Assembly: GCF_024494685.1 (NCBI RefSeq)
Contig: NZ_JANHDM010000002.1
Coordinates: 310,001-374,000 of the forward strand
Length of the DNA stretch: 64,000 nucleotides
Source of the DNA: Halorubrum rubrum
GTDB taxonomy: Archaea > Halobacteriota > Halobacteria > Halobacteriales > Haloferacaceae
Reading direction: 5' to 3'
The position numbers and the translations under genes are program-made. The notes beneath the pieces were generated by a model, which saw nothing but the letters and a program-made list of their open reading frames with translations, did not search any database and was not told where the DNA came from. Position 1 is the stretch's first letter. Each line of letters begins with the position of its first letter. Below are positions 8,056 through 16,072 of this stretch, piece after piece.

Positions 8056-8801
8056 TGCCCCACCAGTGTATCGAGTGTGGCCGGACGTTCCCCGACGGCT
8101 CCAAGGAGATGCTGTCGGGGTGTCCCGACTGCGGGGGCAACAAGTTCCAGTTCAAACCGGCCGGCGCGACCGAGTCCTCGGAGCCCGCTCGGTCCGCCGG
8201 TTCCGCGTCGTCAGCCGATCCCGAGGCGACCGCCGACCCTGCTCCGTCCGCCGGGTCCGGGACGACCGCAGAGTCCGAACCGGCCCCCGGTTTCGACTCG
8301 AGCGCGAAATCCGGCTCCAAGAGTCCATCGTCCGATCCGGGCGACCCGGCCGGACCAGCCGACACGAGCGGGTCATCCGACCCGACCGGCGATGCGGACA
8401 CGACGGACCCGAACACGACGGACCCGGACACGACGGACCCCGTCGAGGGCGACGCCGAACGCATCGACGACGAGGAGGAGGAGGACACCGCGCAGGCGAG
8501 CGCCCGTTCCGACGTCGTCACCCCCGACGAACTGGACCGCGCGGCTCGGGAGGCGGGGGCCTCGGAGACCGATCCGGAGGTCGACGGCGAGTCGATGGAG
8601 CCGCCGGCGTCACAGCCGGGCGTCGACGAGCTCCGAGACGAGCTCAACGAGCAGTTCGAAAGCATCAAGATCGTGAGTCCCGGCCAGTACGAGCTCAACC
8701 TGATGGAGCTGTACGACCGCCAGGAGTACATCATCTCGCTCCAGGAGGACGGCCGGTACGTCATCGAGATGCCGGACGCCTGGGGCGTCACGGACGAGTA
8801 G
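8055..8801 (+). CDS. oapC: origin-associated zinc-ribbon protein OapC (248 aa)
   Basis: Third gene of the unit, again starting within the preceding stop (TAATG). N-terminal zinc ribbon CIECGRTF...CPDCGGNKF (residues 5-30), a long Ser/Pro/Asp-rich linker (about 35-175) containing short DTTDP repeats, and a conserved C-terminal domain of about 60 residues with SPGQYELNLMELYDRQEYII. The linker is encoded by internally repetitive DNA and is probably disordered and variable between strains. The 3' neighbour is dispersed-repeat copy 1. Confidence 0.8.
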   Translation: MPHQCIECGRTFPDGSKEMLSGCPDCGGNKFQFKPAGATESSEPARSAGSASSADPEATADPAPSAGSGTTAESEPAPGFDSSAKSGSKSPSSDPGDPAGPADTSGSSDPTGDADTTDPNTTDPDTTDPVEGDAERIDDEEEEDTAQASARSDVVTPDELDRAAREAGASETDPEVDGESMEPPASQPGVDELRDELNEQFESIKIVSPGQYELNLMELYDRQEYIISLQEDGRYVIEMPDAWGVTDE

Positions 8802-8889
8802 GGGTCGGTTCGTCGCGAACACGTGACTCCGACGGATCCTATTTTCCGGCGATAGATAGTGTGAAACGACTGTCGTACCTTTATAGAAC

Positions 8890-9222
8890 AGGTGTTTCGG
8901 TGGGAAATGGGATGGATAGAAGGGGATCGTTGCTGGGGCGGTGATGACCACCAAAGCCCCAGTCGCGAGGGCGAAGTCCGACGAAGCAAGCACTGAGGGA
9001 GCGAGCACCGCGAGCGACCGAAGCGCACAGCGAGTCGCACGAGTCCTCGCGACTGCCCCTTTGAGTCCCACCCACACAGTCCCGCACCTCACACCTCCCC
9101 AGCCTCGCGGCTCGCGCTCTTCGAGCGCTCACCGCGTCCCTCGCGTTCTGCTCGCGCCCTATCGGGCGCTCGCAGGCGCGCCACCACAATCGATCGCTCG
9201 CACCTTCGCCTGTGTCGAGCGT
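8890..9222 (+). repeat. dispersed structured intergenic repeat, copy 1 (interior in orientation A)
   Basis: About 330 bp of non-coding DNA matching 28436-28790 and 56001-56336. Conserved parts in order: GGATCGTTGCTGGGGCGG; a hairpin CTGGGGC-GGTG-ATGA-CCACC-AAA-GCCCCAG; an 11-bp arm CAGTCGCGAGG (8960-8970); a 74-bp interior; the opposite arm CCTCGCGACTG (9045-9055); CCCCTTTGAGTCCCACC; and a GCGCCC-TATC-GGGCGC hairpin near 9156-9171. The interior is inverted relative to copy 2. ORFs across it are low-complexity shadows. It could be a non-autonomous mobile element or a structured RNA gene; no terminal inverted repeats or target duplication were found. Confidence 0.85.
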
Positions 9223-9332
9223 ATCGGATCGATCCTCGTCGGGCGGCTTGGGGCGACCCTTGTCGAAGTGGACACAGTTATCCGGTCCCCTCCGTTACGG
9301 GGTCGCATGTTTAGTGACAGCCACGCTGTTTC

Positions 9333-9362
9333 GAGCCCCCGACCGGGGGAGGTCGCGGGCTC
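9333..9362 (+). promoter_or_regulatory. structured leader upstream of lysC with two alternative hairpins
   Basis: Outer arms GAGCCC (9333-9338) and GGGCTC (9357-9362) enclose GACC/GGTC. The same bases can instead form CCCCC (9336-9340) with GGGGG (9345-9349). The two foldings exclude each other. The element lies about 75 nt upstream of the lysC ATG and downstream of a TATA-like TGTTTAGTG (about 9308), so it would be in the mRNA leader. Regulatory meaning is inference. Confidence 0.35.
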
Positions 9363-9434
9363 TTCGATCGCGCCGCGCGTTCGACGACGATCGGTAGACG
9401 AGTTCGATGGAATCGGCGATCTCGAGGGTCTCGC

Positions 9435-10616
9435 ATGCGCGTAGTCGCGAAGTTCGGCGGGACGAGCCTCGGGAGCGGCGACCGGATCGACCGCGCCGCC
9501 GACTCGGTCGCCAACGCGGTCGAGGCCGGCCACGAGATCGCCGTCGTCGCGAGCGCGATGGGGTCGACCACCGACGACCTCCTCGACGACATCACCTTCG
9601 ACACCAACGACGCGGATCGCGCGGAGATCGTCTCGATGGGCGAGCGGACCAGCGTCCGCATGCTGAAGGCTGCCCTCTCGGTCCGCGACATCGACGCGGT
9701 CTTCCTCGAGCCCGGCCACCCCGACTGGCCGGTCATCACGAACGAGCTCGGCGAGGTCGACGTGGAGGAGACGAAGCGGCGTGCCGAGGCGCTCGCCGCC
9801 CGCCTCGACGGCGTCGTTCCGATCATCACGGGCTTTCTCGCGGAGGACCACGACGGCAACGTCACCACGCTCGGCCGCGGGGGCTCGGACACCACGGCGG
9901 TCATGCTCGGCAACTACATGGACGCCGACGAGGTCGTCATCGTCACCGACGTCGAGGGCGTGATGACCGGCGACCCGCGAGTCGTCGAGGGCGCGCGAAA
10001 CGTCGGCCGGATCACCGTCGACGAGCTTCGGAACCTCTCGTTCCGCGGTGCCGAGGTCGTCGCTCCGTCCGCGCTGTCGTACAAGAGCGAGGACCTCGCG
10101 GTTCGCGTCGTCCACTACCAGCACGGCGACCTCCTCAGGGGCGGGACGCGGATCGAGGGGCAGTTCGAGAACCTCATCGACATGCGCGAGACGCCGCTCG
10201 CGTGTCTCACCGTCGCCGGGAGGGCGATCCGGAACCGACCGGGGATCCTCTCGAACCTCTCGAACGGCCTCCGACGCGAGGAGATCAACATCGACGCGGT
10301 CGCCTCCGGGATGGATTCCGTCACCTTCTACGTCGACGTCGACGTCGCCGAGCGCGCGGAGGCGGTGTTACACGAGACCGTCGTCGACGACGAGACGCTC
10401 TCGTCGGTGACCGTCGACGACCCGATCGCGGTCATCCGCGTGACCGGCGGCGAGCTCCCGAACCAGTCCGGCGTCATTCAGGAGATCATCGGCCCGCTCG
10501 CCGAGGAGGGGATCAACATCATCGACCTCATCACGAGCGCGACCTCCGTCGCGGTGTTCGTCGCCTGGGACGACCGCGAGGCGGCCCTGGAGATCGTCCA
10601 GTCCTGTTTCGACTGA
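9435..10616 (+). CDS. lysC: aspartate kinase (393 aa)
   Basis: Catalyses ATP-dependent phosphorylation of aspartate, the first step to threonine, methionine and lysine. The kinase domain starts with KFGGTSLGSGDRI (residues 6-18) and has the GRGGSDTTA motif near 156-164. Two ACT domains follow in the C-terminal third (around 250-393), usually the site of feedback control by amino acids. The length is typical for the archaeal single-function enzyme without a homoserine dehydrogenase fusion. It is convergent with thrC (25 bp apart) and shares the pathway with thrB at 52.9 kb. Confidence 0.95.
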   Translation: MRVVAKFGGTSLGSGDRIDRAADSVANAVEAGHEIAVVASAMGSTTDDLLDDITFDTNDADRAEIVSMGERTSVRMLKAALSVRDIDAVFLEPGHPDWPVITNELGEVDVEETKRRAEALAARLDGVVPIITGFLAEDHDGNVTTLGRGGSDTTAVMLGNYMDADEVVIVTDVEGVMTGDPRVVEGARNVGRITVDELRNLSFRGAEVVAPSALSYKSEDLAVRVVHYQHGDLLRGGTRIEGQFENLIDMRETPLACLTVAGRAIRNRPGILSNLSNGLRREEINIDAVASGMDSVTFYVDVDVAERAEAVLHETVVDDETLSSVTVDDPIAVIRVTGGELPNQSGVIQEIIGPLAEEGINIIDLITSATSVAVFVAWDDREAALEIVQSCFD

Positions 10617-10641
10617 GCGACCCGATCCCGTTCCGAGCGAA

Positions 10642-11925
10642 CTACCCGTTTAAGTGTTCGACGACCGCGTCGACGTCGTTGGGGACGGGTTCGGGGTCGC
10701 CGCCGGCCTCGTAGGCGGCGTCGGGGTCCTTCAGCAGGTGGCCGGTCGTGAGACAGACCACCCGCTCCTCGGCGTCGACGACGCCCTCGCGGCGGAGCTT
10801 CCTCAAGCCGGCGAGACTCGCCGCGGAGGCGGGCTCGACGCCGACGCCCTCGCCCGCGAGCTGGCGCTGCGCCTCGGTTATCTCCTCGTCGCTCACGGCG
10901 ACGGCGGTACCGCCCGTGTTGTGAATGCCGGGGATGGCCTTCGGCGCGTTGACCGGGTTGCCGATGCGGATCGCGGTCGCGCGCGTCTCGACCTCCTCCC
11001 ATCGCCGGACCTCGTCGTTGCCCGCCTCGATCGCCTCGACCATCGGGGCGGCCCCTTCGGCCTGAACGCCCGTCAGCTTGGGCACTTCCTCGACCGAGAG
11101 CGCGCCCGACTGGACCAGCTCGCGGAACCCCTTGTACAGCGCCGAGGTGTTGCCCGCGTTTCCGACGGGGAGGACGATCCGGTCGGGGAACGTCCCGTAG
11201 TCGGCGTAGAACTCCTCTAAGATCTCGAAGCCGATCGTCTTCTGTCCCTCCAGGCGGAACGGGTTCAGCGAGTTGAGCAGGTACGCCTCGCCGCGGGCGG
11301 CGAGCGCCTGGACGATGTCGAGACAGGCGTCGAAGTTGCCGTCGACCTCGAGGATGCGCGCGCCGTGGAGGCTCGCCTGGGCGACCTTCCCGGCGGCGAC
11401 CTTCCCCTGCGGGAGCAACACGAGCGTCTCCATCCCGCCGCGGCCGCCGTAAGCCGCGAGCGCGGCCGAGGTGTTGCCGGTTGACGCGCAGGCGAGCGCG
11501 CCGACGCCGAGCTCCTCCGCGACGCGGACCCCGACGGTCATCCCGCGGTCCTTGAACGATCCGGTCGGGTTCATTCCCTCGTGTTTGATCCGGAGCGCGT
11601 CGACCCCTACGGACTTCTCGATCCGGGGAACCCGGTGAAGGGGGGTATCTCCCTCGGGAAGCGTGACGCCGAGGTCGAACGGGAGCCCCTCGCGGTAGCG
11701 CCACACCCCGCGGTCGGGGCCGTCTGTCGACGCGCCCGCGCCGAAGTCGTCGAACGTCGGCGGGTCGGCGTAGCGGACCTCGAGCAGACCGTCGCAGTCG
11801 TCGCAGGTGTAGCGGACCGCCTCGAACGGGGCGAACGTCTCTCCGCAGGCGATACAGGCGAGCCAGGTCCCGTCATCCGCACAGTCGGGCGCGTCGGGGG
11901 TCGCGGCGTCGATGGCGAGGCTCAT
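10642..11925 (-). CDS. thrC: threonine synthase (427 aa)
   Basis: PLP-dependent fold-type II enzyme converting O-phosphohomoserine to threonine. The PLP lysine lies in NPTGSFKDRG, and the phosphate-binding glycine-rich segments PVGNAGNTSALY and ASTGNTSA are present. The N-terminus has a zinc-ribbon-like region CIACGETF...CDDCDG typical of archaeal threonine synthases. The upstream gap to the 71-aa zinc protein is about 170 bp with no feature recognised. Homoserine kinase is encoded about 41 kb away in the same window. Confidence 0.94.
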   Translation of the reverse strand: MSLAIDAATPDAPDCADDGTWLACIACGETFAPFEAVRYTCDDCDGLLEVRYADPPTFDDFGAGASTDGPDRGVWRYREGLPFDLGVTLPEGDTPLHRVPRIEKSVGVDALRIKHEGMNPTGSFKDRGMTVGVRVAEELGVGALACASTGNTSAALAAYGGRGGMETLVLLPQGKVAAGKVAQASLHGARILEVDGNFDACLDIVQALAARGEAYLLNSLNPFRLEGQKTIGFEILEEFYADYGTFPDRIVLPVGNAGNTSALYKGFRELVQSGALSVEEVPKLTGVQAEGAAPMVEAIEAGNDEVRRWEEVETRATAIRIGNPVNAPKAIPGIHNTGGTAVAVSDEEITEAQRQLAGEGVGVEPASAASLAGLRKLRREGVVDAEERVVCLTTGHLLKDPDAAYEAGGDPEPVPNDVDAVVEHLNG

Positions 11926-12096
11926 TGTCCCACCGTCGGTCCCGCCGCGCCTTAAGCCGGCCGATGGGGACCGACGTTGCCGAGGGATGCGAGGGGACGA
12001 GGAGAGGGGAGGACCAGAGAGCGGATGAGGAGCGGGCAGACCGGATGAGAGCGGATGAAGAGACGAACAGAGGAGCGGAGGTCGACGCCCCCGGAT

Positions 12097-12312
12097 TCAG
12101 TCGACGATGATCTCGGAATCGGAGCCGTCGGCCGAATCCCCTCCACCGCCCATCTCGGCCTGGTAGCGCTGGATCCAGTCGGCGAAACACTCGGGACAGA
12201 GCCGCTGGGTGTCGATGTTCGCCCGGTCGACGCTGAGTCGGACTGTCCGGGCGAGCGCGTCCGTCGTCGACTCCCCGCAGGCGTCACACGGTTCGGTCGT
12301 CGCGTCGCTCAT
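12097..12312 (-). CDS. haloarchaeal small zinc-binding protein (71 aa)
   Basis: Four cysteines in two CxxC pairs, CDAC (about 9-12) and CPEC (about 39-42), make a treble-clef or ribbon-like zinc site, followed by FADWIQRYQ and an acidic tail. The promoter box CCCTTAAAAAC on the complementary side (12334-12344) is centred 27 bp from the ATG, giving a leaderless mRNA and fixing the start. Function unknown. Confidence 0.72.
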   Translation of the reverse strand: MSDATTEPCDACGESTTDALARTVRLSVDRANIDTQRLCPECFADWIQRYQAEMGGGGDSADGSDSEIIVD

Positions 12313-12403
12313 ACGGACCGCTCGCGGCGTGAGCCCTTAAAAACACGTCACGGGCAGCGGAGTCGACGGCGGAGCGCGGTTCGGCGCGCCGCGATCGGAC
12401 CGT

Positions 12404-13081
12404 TCACGTCGTCCGGAACGCGCGGTCGCCGGCGTCGCCGAGACCGGGGACGATGAAGCCGTCGTCGTCGAGGCGGTCGTCGATGGCGACCGTCAACAGG
12501 TCCGCCTCGGGGAAGGTCTCAGCGACGCGGACCAGCCCGTCGGGCGCGGAGACCGCCGAGAGTACGAACAGGTCCTCGAAGTCGTCGGCCTCCGCGAGGA
12601 TGTGCTCGAGGACGGCACACATCGTCGAGCCGGTCGCGAGCATCGGATCGGCGACGATCACGGTGTCGTCCGCGCCGATCTCCGGCAGCTTCACGTAGTC
12701 GATCGTGATCGGGAACTCGCCGTCCTCGTTCATCCCGGCGGTCTCGTCGCGGCCGGCGGAGATGATCCCCTGTTTCGCCCGCGGGAACGCCTTCAACAGC
12801 CCCTCGACGAACGGCGTCGCCGCCCGGAGCACGTTGATTATCACCACGTCGTCGAGGCCCTTCACGCGCTCGCCGGTCGTCTCCGCGAGCGGGGTCCGGA
12901 CCGGGACGTACTCGGTTCCCATCGCGCCGTCGATGACCTCGTAGCCGCAGATCCGGCCGAGTTTCACCAGCCCCTTTCGGAAGGCGACCTGTTCGGTCTC
13001 GACGTCGCGGAGCCGCGAGAGGGTGTCCTTCGCCAGCGCGTGGGTGATGAGGTACGCGTTATCTCGGTCTTCGATGGTCAT
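12404..13081 (-). CDS. upp: uracil phosphoribosyltransferase (225 aa)
   Basis: Pyrimidine salvage enzyme: uracil + PRPP gives UMP and diphosphate. The PRPP-binding signature [14 protein letters not shown] is near residue 140 and the uracil-binding loop [13 protein letters not shown] is near the C-terminus, ending in the typical short tail after FRTT. Length matches the family. An AT-rich GGATTAAAAACTATC stretch just upstream (13102-13117) is the likely promoter. Confidence 0.95.
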   Translation of the reverse strand: MTIEDRDNAYLITHALAKDTLSRLRDVETEQVAFRKGLVKLGRICGYEVIDGAMGTEYVPVRTPLAETTGERVKGLDDVVIINVLRAATPFVEGLLKAFPRAKQGIISAGRDETAGMNEDGEFPITIDYVKLPEIGADDTVIVADPMLATGSTMCAVLEHILAEADDFEDLFVLSAVSAPDGLVRVAETFPEADLLTVAIDDRLDDDGFIVPGLGDAGDRAFRTT

Positions 13082-13113
13082 TACCGGAGGGTGGTCGCGT
13101 TCGGATTAAAAAC

Positions 13114-13151
13114 TATCACTGTAGGACGACGATATCACTGTAGGACGACGA
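13114..13151. repeat. 19-bp tandem duplication spanning a stop codon
   Basis: Two identical abutting units, 13114-13132 and 13133-13151, each beginning TATCACTGTAGGACG. The right unit contains the stop codon (13135-13137) and last codons of the 71-aa membrane protein; the left unit is a duplicated copy of that gene end lying next to the upp promoter. Confidence 0.9.
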
Positions 13152-13350
13152 CGTACGTCAGCGTGAACACCGCCAGCGAGACGCCCGCGACGGTTCCCGG
13201 CCCGTACTCCATCACCTCGAGGAGGTCGAGCCCCCAGACTATCGTCCACCCCAGCCACAGCGACAGGACGGCGTTCATCGCGAGCAGCACCCGCGGGTCG
13301 CCGCGCGACTCCTCGACGCCGTCCGAGAGGCCCTTGCGCTCCTCGCTCAT
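13135..13350 (-). CDS. small two-TM membrane protein (71 aa)
   Basis: A charged 20-residue N-terminus precedes two hydrophobic helices (about residues 21-43 and 50-71), and the protein ends VLQ at the membrane surface. No family recognised. Start ATG at 13350. Its 3' end is duplicated in tandem (19 bp). It is upstream of upp in the same direction with a gap of about 50 bp, so cotranscription is possible. Confidence 0.65.
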   Translation of the reverse strand: MSEERKGLSDGVEESRGDPRVLLAMNAVLSLWLGWTIVWGLDLLEVMEYGPGTVAGVSLAVFTLTYVVVLQ

Positions 13351-13464
13351 ACGTGGAGACGGGAGCGACCGGCACTTAGTCTTTGTTTGAAAGCGGTGGC
13401 GGATCTCCGGTTGAAAACGTGGGAGACGATCGATGGACCCGTCGAGCGCCCAGCGAAGGTGAAG

Positions 13465-13764
13465 CTACTCGGCCTCGAACTCGTGCGTCAGTTCGCCGAC
13501 GCCCTCGACGCCGATCGTGACGCTGTCGCCGTCGCCGAGCAGCACCGGCGGATCGCGGTAGACGCCGACGCCGGGCGGCGTCCCGGTGAACACGAGGTCA
13601 CCGGGTTCGAGCGTGAACGCCCGGCTACAGAAGGCGACCAACTCGTCGACTCCGAATATCAGGTTCGACGTCGACGACTCCTGGAGGCGCTCGCCGTTGA
13701 TCTCGGCGAATATCGCGAGGTCGTGTGGGTCGTCAATCTCGTCGGTCGCGATGCCGCTCCAGGG
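13465..13764 (-). pseudogene. C-terminal remnant of a fumarylacetoacetate hydrolase family enzyme
   Basis: The last about 99 codons match the C-terminal half of FAH/acylpyruvase-type proteins: DDPHDLAIFAEINGERLQES, STSNLIFGVDELVAF, and TLEPGDLVFTGTPPGVG. The N-terminal half with the metal-binding E-x-E is missing. Upstream of residue PWSG the reading is unrelated, and the next gene is the amidohydrolase whose stop is only 72 bp away. No plausible start codon or promoter precedes it. It is best read as a truncated relic of an enzyme once in this catabolic cluster. Confidence 0.75.
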
Positions 13765-13835
13765 GGTCCGTCCGTCGTTCAGTATTGTCCGATTCGCACG
13801 TGATGGTGGGTCGAGAGAGTAGATTCGGTCGCGCG

Positions 13836-15191
13836 TTACGGGTCGATCCCCGCCTCGTCGATGAGGCGCTCGCCGGAGGCGACGAACCGGTCGAACTCCT
13901 CGTGGACCTTCGGGTTCGTCAGCTCGCCGTCGCGTTTGACGACCTCGCCGTCGACGAGGACGGTATCGATGTGCGAGGGGTCCGACTGGAACACCACCGT
14001 CTGGACGGGCGAGTGCGAGGGGGCGGTCATGAAGTCGGAGGCGTCGAAGAGGACGAGGTCGGCCCGCTTGCCGGGCGTTATCGTGCCGATGTCGTCTTCC
14101 ATGCCGAGCGCCTTCGCGCCCTCGATCGTCGCCATCTCGAGGGTGTCGCGGGCGGAGACGCTCACCTCGGTGACCTCCTCGTCGCCCTCCAGGACCGCCT
14201 GGTTGTCGAACATGCGCTGGAGTTGCATCCCGATCCGCATCTGGCTGCCCATGTCGCCGCTGACGTTCGAGCAGACGTCGACACCCCACGTCGGGCGGCC
14301 GCCCGCCTCGAGCACCTTCCCGGTGACGGGGATGCCGTGGCCCATCTGCATCTCGACCTCCGGCGTCGACGAGAAGGAGACTCCCTGCTCGACGGCGTGG
14401 TCGACGTCCTCCTGTGCGAAGTGGTTCCCGTGGGCGACGTTGACGTCGGGGCCGAGCACGTCCTCCAGACAGCCGAATCCCTGGTAGTCCCCGCCGTAGA
14501 CCGAGGAGGGCCACAGCGCCGCCCCCATGTGGATCGTCGAGAGTACCCCCAGCTCCCGCGCCAGTTCCAGGTCGCCGCGGGCGGTCTCGTCCGTACAGAA
14601 GTCCGGTCCGCGGAGGCCGAGCGCCAGGCTGAGCAGGTCGTCGTCCCGAACGTGTTCGTCGTGGAGGTCGCGGATCTTCCCCTCCGGGAGGCCGACGTCG
14701 CTCTCGTACCACCACTTCGCCGCGTCGTCGCCCGGCGGGCCGTAGGCGTACACCGCGCGCAGCCCGGCGTCCTTCAGCGCGTCGACGGCGCGTTCGCCGT
14801 GTTCGAGCGTGTTGGGGTACGACCAGTCCAGGGCCGTGGTCGTTCCGGTGTGGAGCTTCTCGAACGCGCCGAAGAGGCCGCCGAGGTACATGTCCTCGGG
14901 TCGATAGAGCCCGGTGATGTTGCCGAGCATGTGATCGAAGTACTCGCCCATGAGCGACCAGTCCCCGGCGATTCCCCTGACCTGGGTCTGGGCGAGGTGG
15001 ATGTGCGAGTCGACGAATCCGGGGACGACGACGTGATCGGACGCGTCGATCTCCTCGGCGTTCGACGCCGACAGTCCGGGACCCACCTCGACGATCTCGC
15101 CGTCCTCGATCAGGACGTCGGCCTCGTCGAACTCGCCTACGTCGGGGTCGAGCGAGACCACGGTCCCGTTTCGCACGATCGTTTGTGTCAT
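13836..15191 (-). CDS. amidohydrolase, cytosine/SAH-deaminase-like (451 aa)
   Basis: Amidohydrolase superfamily member of the group containing 5-methylthioadenosine/S-adenosylhomocysteine deaminases and triazine hydrolases. PGFVDSHIHLAQ carries the HxH metal ligands near residues 60-64. Further ligands are likely in TIHMGA and NVAHGNHF, and the C-terminal composite domain has TPGKRADLVLFD. Substrate not determinable. Start ATG at 15191; the open frame upstream covers the promoter. A perfect TTTACC-N4-GGTAAA palindrome sits 35 bp upstream, next to an AACTTTTACT TATA-like box, so control by the adjacent TetR protein is likely. An FAH-family remnant follows downstream. Confidence 0.8.
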   Translation of the reverse strand: MTQTIVRNGTVVSLDPDVGEFDEADVLIEDGEIVEVGPGLSASNAEEIDASDHVVVPGFVDSHIHLAQTQVRGIAGDWSLMGEYFDHMLGNITGLYRPEDMYLGGLFGAFEKLHTGTTTALDWSYPNTLEHGERAVDALKDAGLRAVYAYGPPGDDAAKWWYESDVGLPEGKIRDLHDEHVRDDDLLSLALGLRGPDFCTDETARGDLELARELGVLSTIHMGAALWPSSVYGGDYQGFGCLEDVLGPDVNVAHGNHFAQEDVDHAVEQGVSFSSTPEVEMQMGHGIPVTGKVLEAGGRPTWGVDVCSNVSGDMGSQMRIGMQLQRMFDNQAVLEGDEEVTEVSVSARDTLEMATIEGAKALGMEDDIGTITPGKRADLVLFDASDFMTAPSHSPVQTVVFQSDPSHIDTVLVDGEVVKRDGELTNPKVHEEFDRFVASGERLIDEAGIDP

Positions 15192-15225
15192 GTTCGATAA
15201 TAGGGTTCGGCCAGGAGAGTAAAAG

Positions 15226-15241
15226 TTTACCGGGCGGTAAA
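15226..15241. promoter_or_regulatory. putative TetR operator, copy 2
   Basis: Perfect inverted repeat TTTACC-GGGC-GGTAAA in the amidohydrolase promoter, overlapping the position of its BRE/TATA elements. A second half-site-like GGGCGGTAAC follows at about 15252-15261. The divergent tetR promoter (TATTATGTG near 15310) is about 70 bp away, so the regulator could also sense its own locus. Confidence 0.7.
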
Positions 15242-15338
15242 GAACGATCCTCGGGCGGTAACGAACGAGCGAACCTACCGGGGTGAAAGACAGCGATCGG
15301 AGCAATCGTATTATGTGTCCTACCCGTAGAATACCGGT

Positions 15339-16049
15339 ATGAGCGAATCGTCTGGCGGATCGGCGGGCGAGTCCGAGGAGTCCGCCTCTGGGGGATCCGC
15401 GTCCGAGGAGTCCGCCTCTGGGGGATCCGCGTCCGAGGAGTCCGCCGCCGCCGCGGTTTCCTCCAAGGACACGAAGGAGGTGATCATGGAGGCGACCTTC
15501 CGTGCGCTGAGCAAGCACGGATACACGGACCTCCGGATGCGCGACATCGGCGAGGAGATGGATCTCACGCGGCAGGTGATCCACTACCACTTCGACGGGA
15601 AGTACGACCTCATGTCGTCGTTTCTCGAACACATCATCGACCAGTACGAGGGGAGCGTGGTCGTCGAACACGACGCCGACCCTCGGACCGAACTGCGCGC
15701 GCGTGTGGATCAGTGTCTCTTCGGCCCCGAGTTCGGGGCGTTCGACCACTGGGACCGGATGAAGGTGTACCACGAGCTGTACACGCAGGCACAGAACGAC
15801 GGGGAGCACCGCGAGGTGTTCAACGATCACTACGATCGAATTCGCGGCAGCATCGTCGAGGTCGTCGAAGAGGGGATCGAGGAGGGCGTCTTCCGCGACG
15901 TCGACGCGGAGCGGATGGGCCAGCTGGTGACCGACGTGATCCACGCCGCCCGCGGCCGGCGGATCTCGCTCGGCCACGAGGACGCCCCCGAGGAGGCGCG
16001 GCAAGCGATAGACGAGTTCGTTCTCGAGTCGTTAGAGCGGACCGAGTAG
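15339..16049 (+). CDS. TetR/AcrR-family transcriptional regulator (236 aa)
   Basis: N-terminal helix-turn-helix around residues 46-92: TKEVIMEATFRALSKHGY, then TDLRMRDIGEEMDLTRQVIH and HYHFDGKYDLM, the classic TetR pattern ending with the Y-x-x-F-x-x-K helix. The C-terminal ligand-binding domain is all helical. The first 40 residues are a Ser/Glu/Gly repeat encoded by a 30-bp DNA repeat (about 2.5 copies at 15375-15449). It lies between the amidohydrolase and CoA-transferase genes, and TTTACC-N4-GGTAAA palindromes occur at both of their promoters, so it probably represses them until a pathway intermediate or CoA ester binds. Confidence 0.85.
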   Translation: MSESSGGSAGESEESASGGSASEESASGGSASEESAAAAVSSKDTKEVIMEATFRALSKHGYTDLRMRDIGEEMDLTRQVIHYHFDGKYDLMSSFLEHIIDQYEGSVVVEHDADPRTELRARVDQCLFGPEFGAFDHWDRMKVYHELYTQAQNDGEHREVFNDHYDRIRGSIVEVVEEGIEEGVFRDVDAERMGQLVTDVIHAARGRRISLGHEDAPEEARQAIDEFVLESLERTE

Positions 16050-16072
16050 GGAGTCGAGCAGAACGGGGCCGC

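Noticed and set aside
8890-9222. Repeat copy 1 as an insertion sequence
   Set aside because: No transposase frame, no terminal inverted repeats and no target-site duplication could be found.
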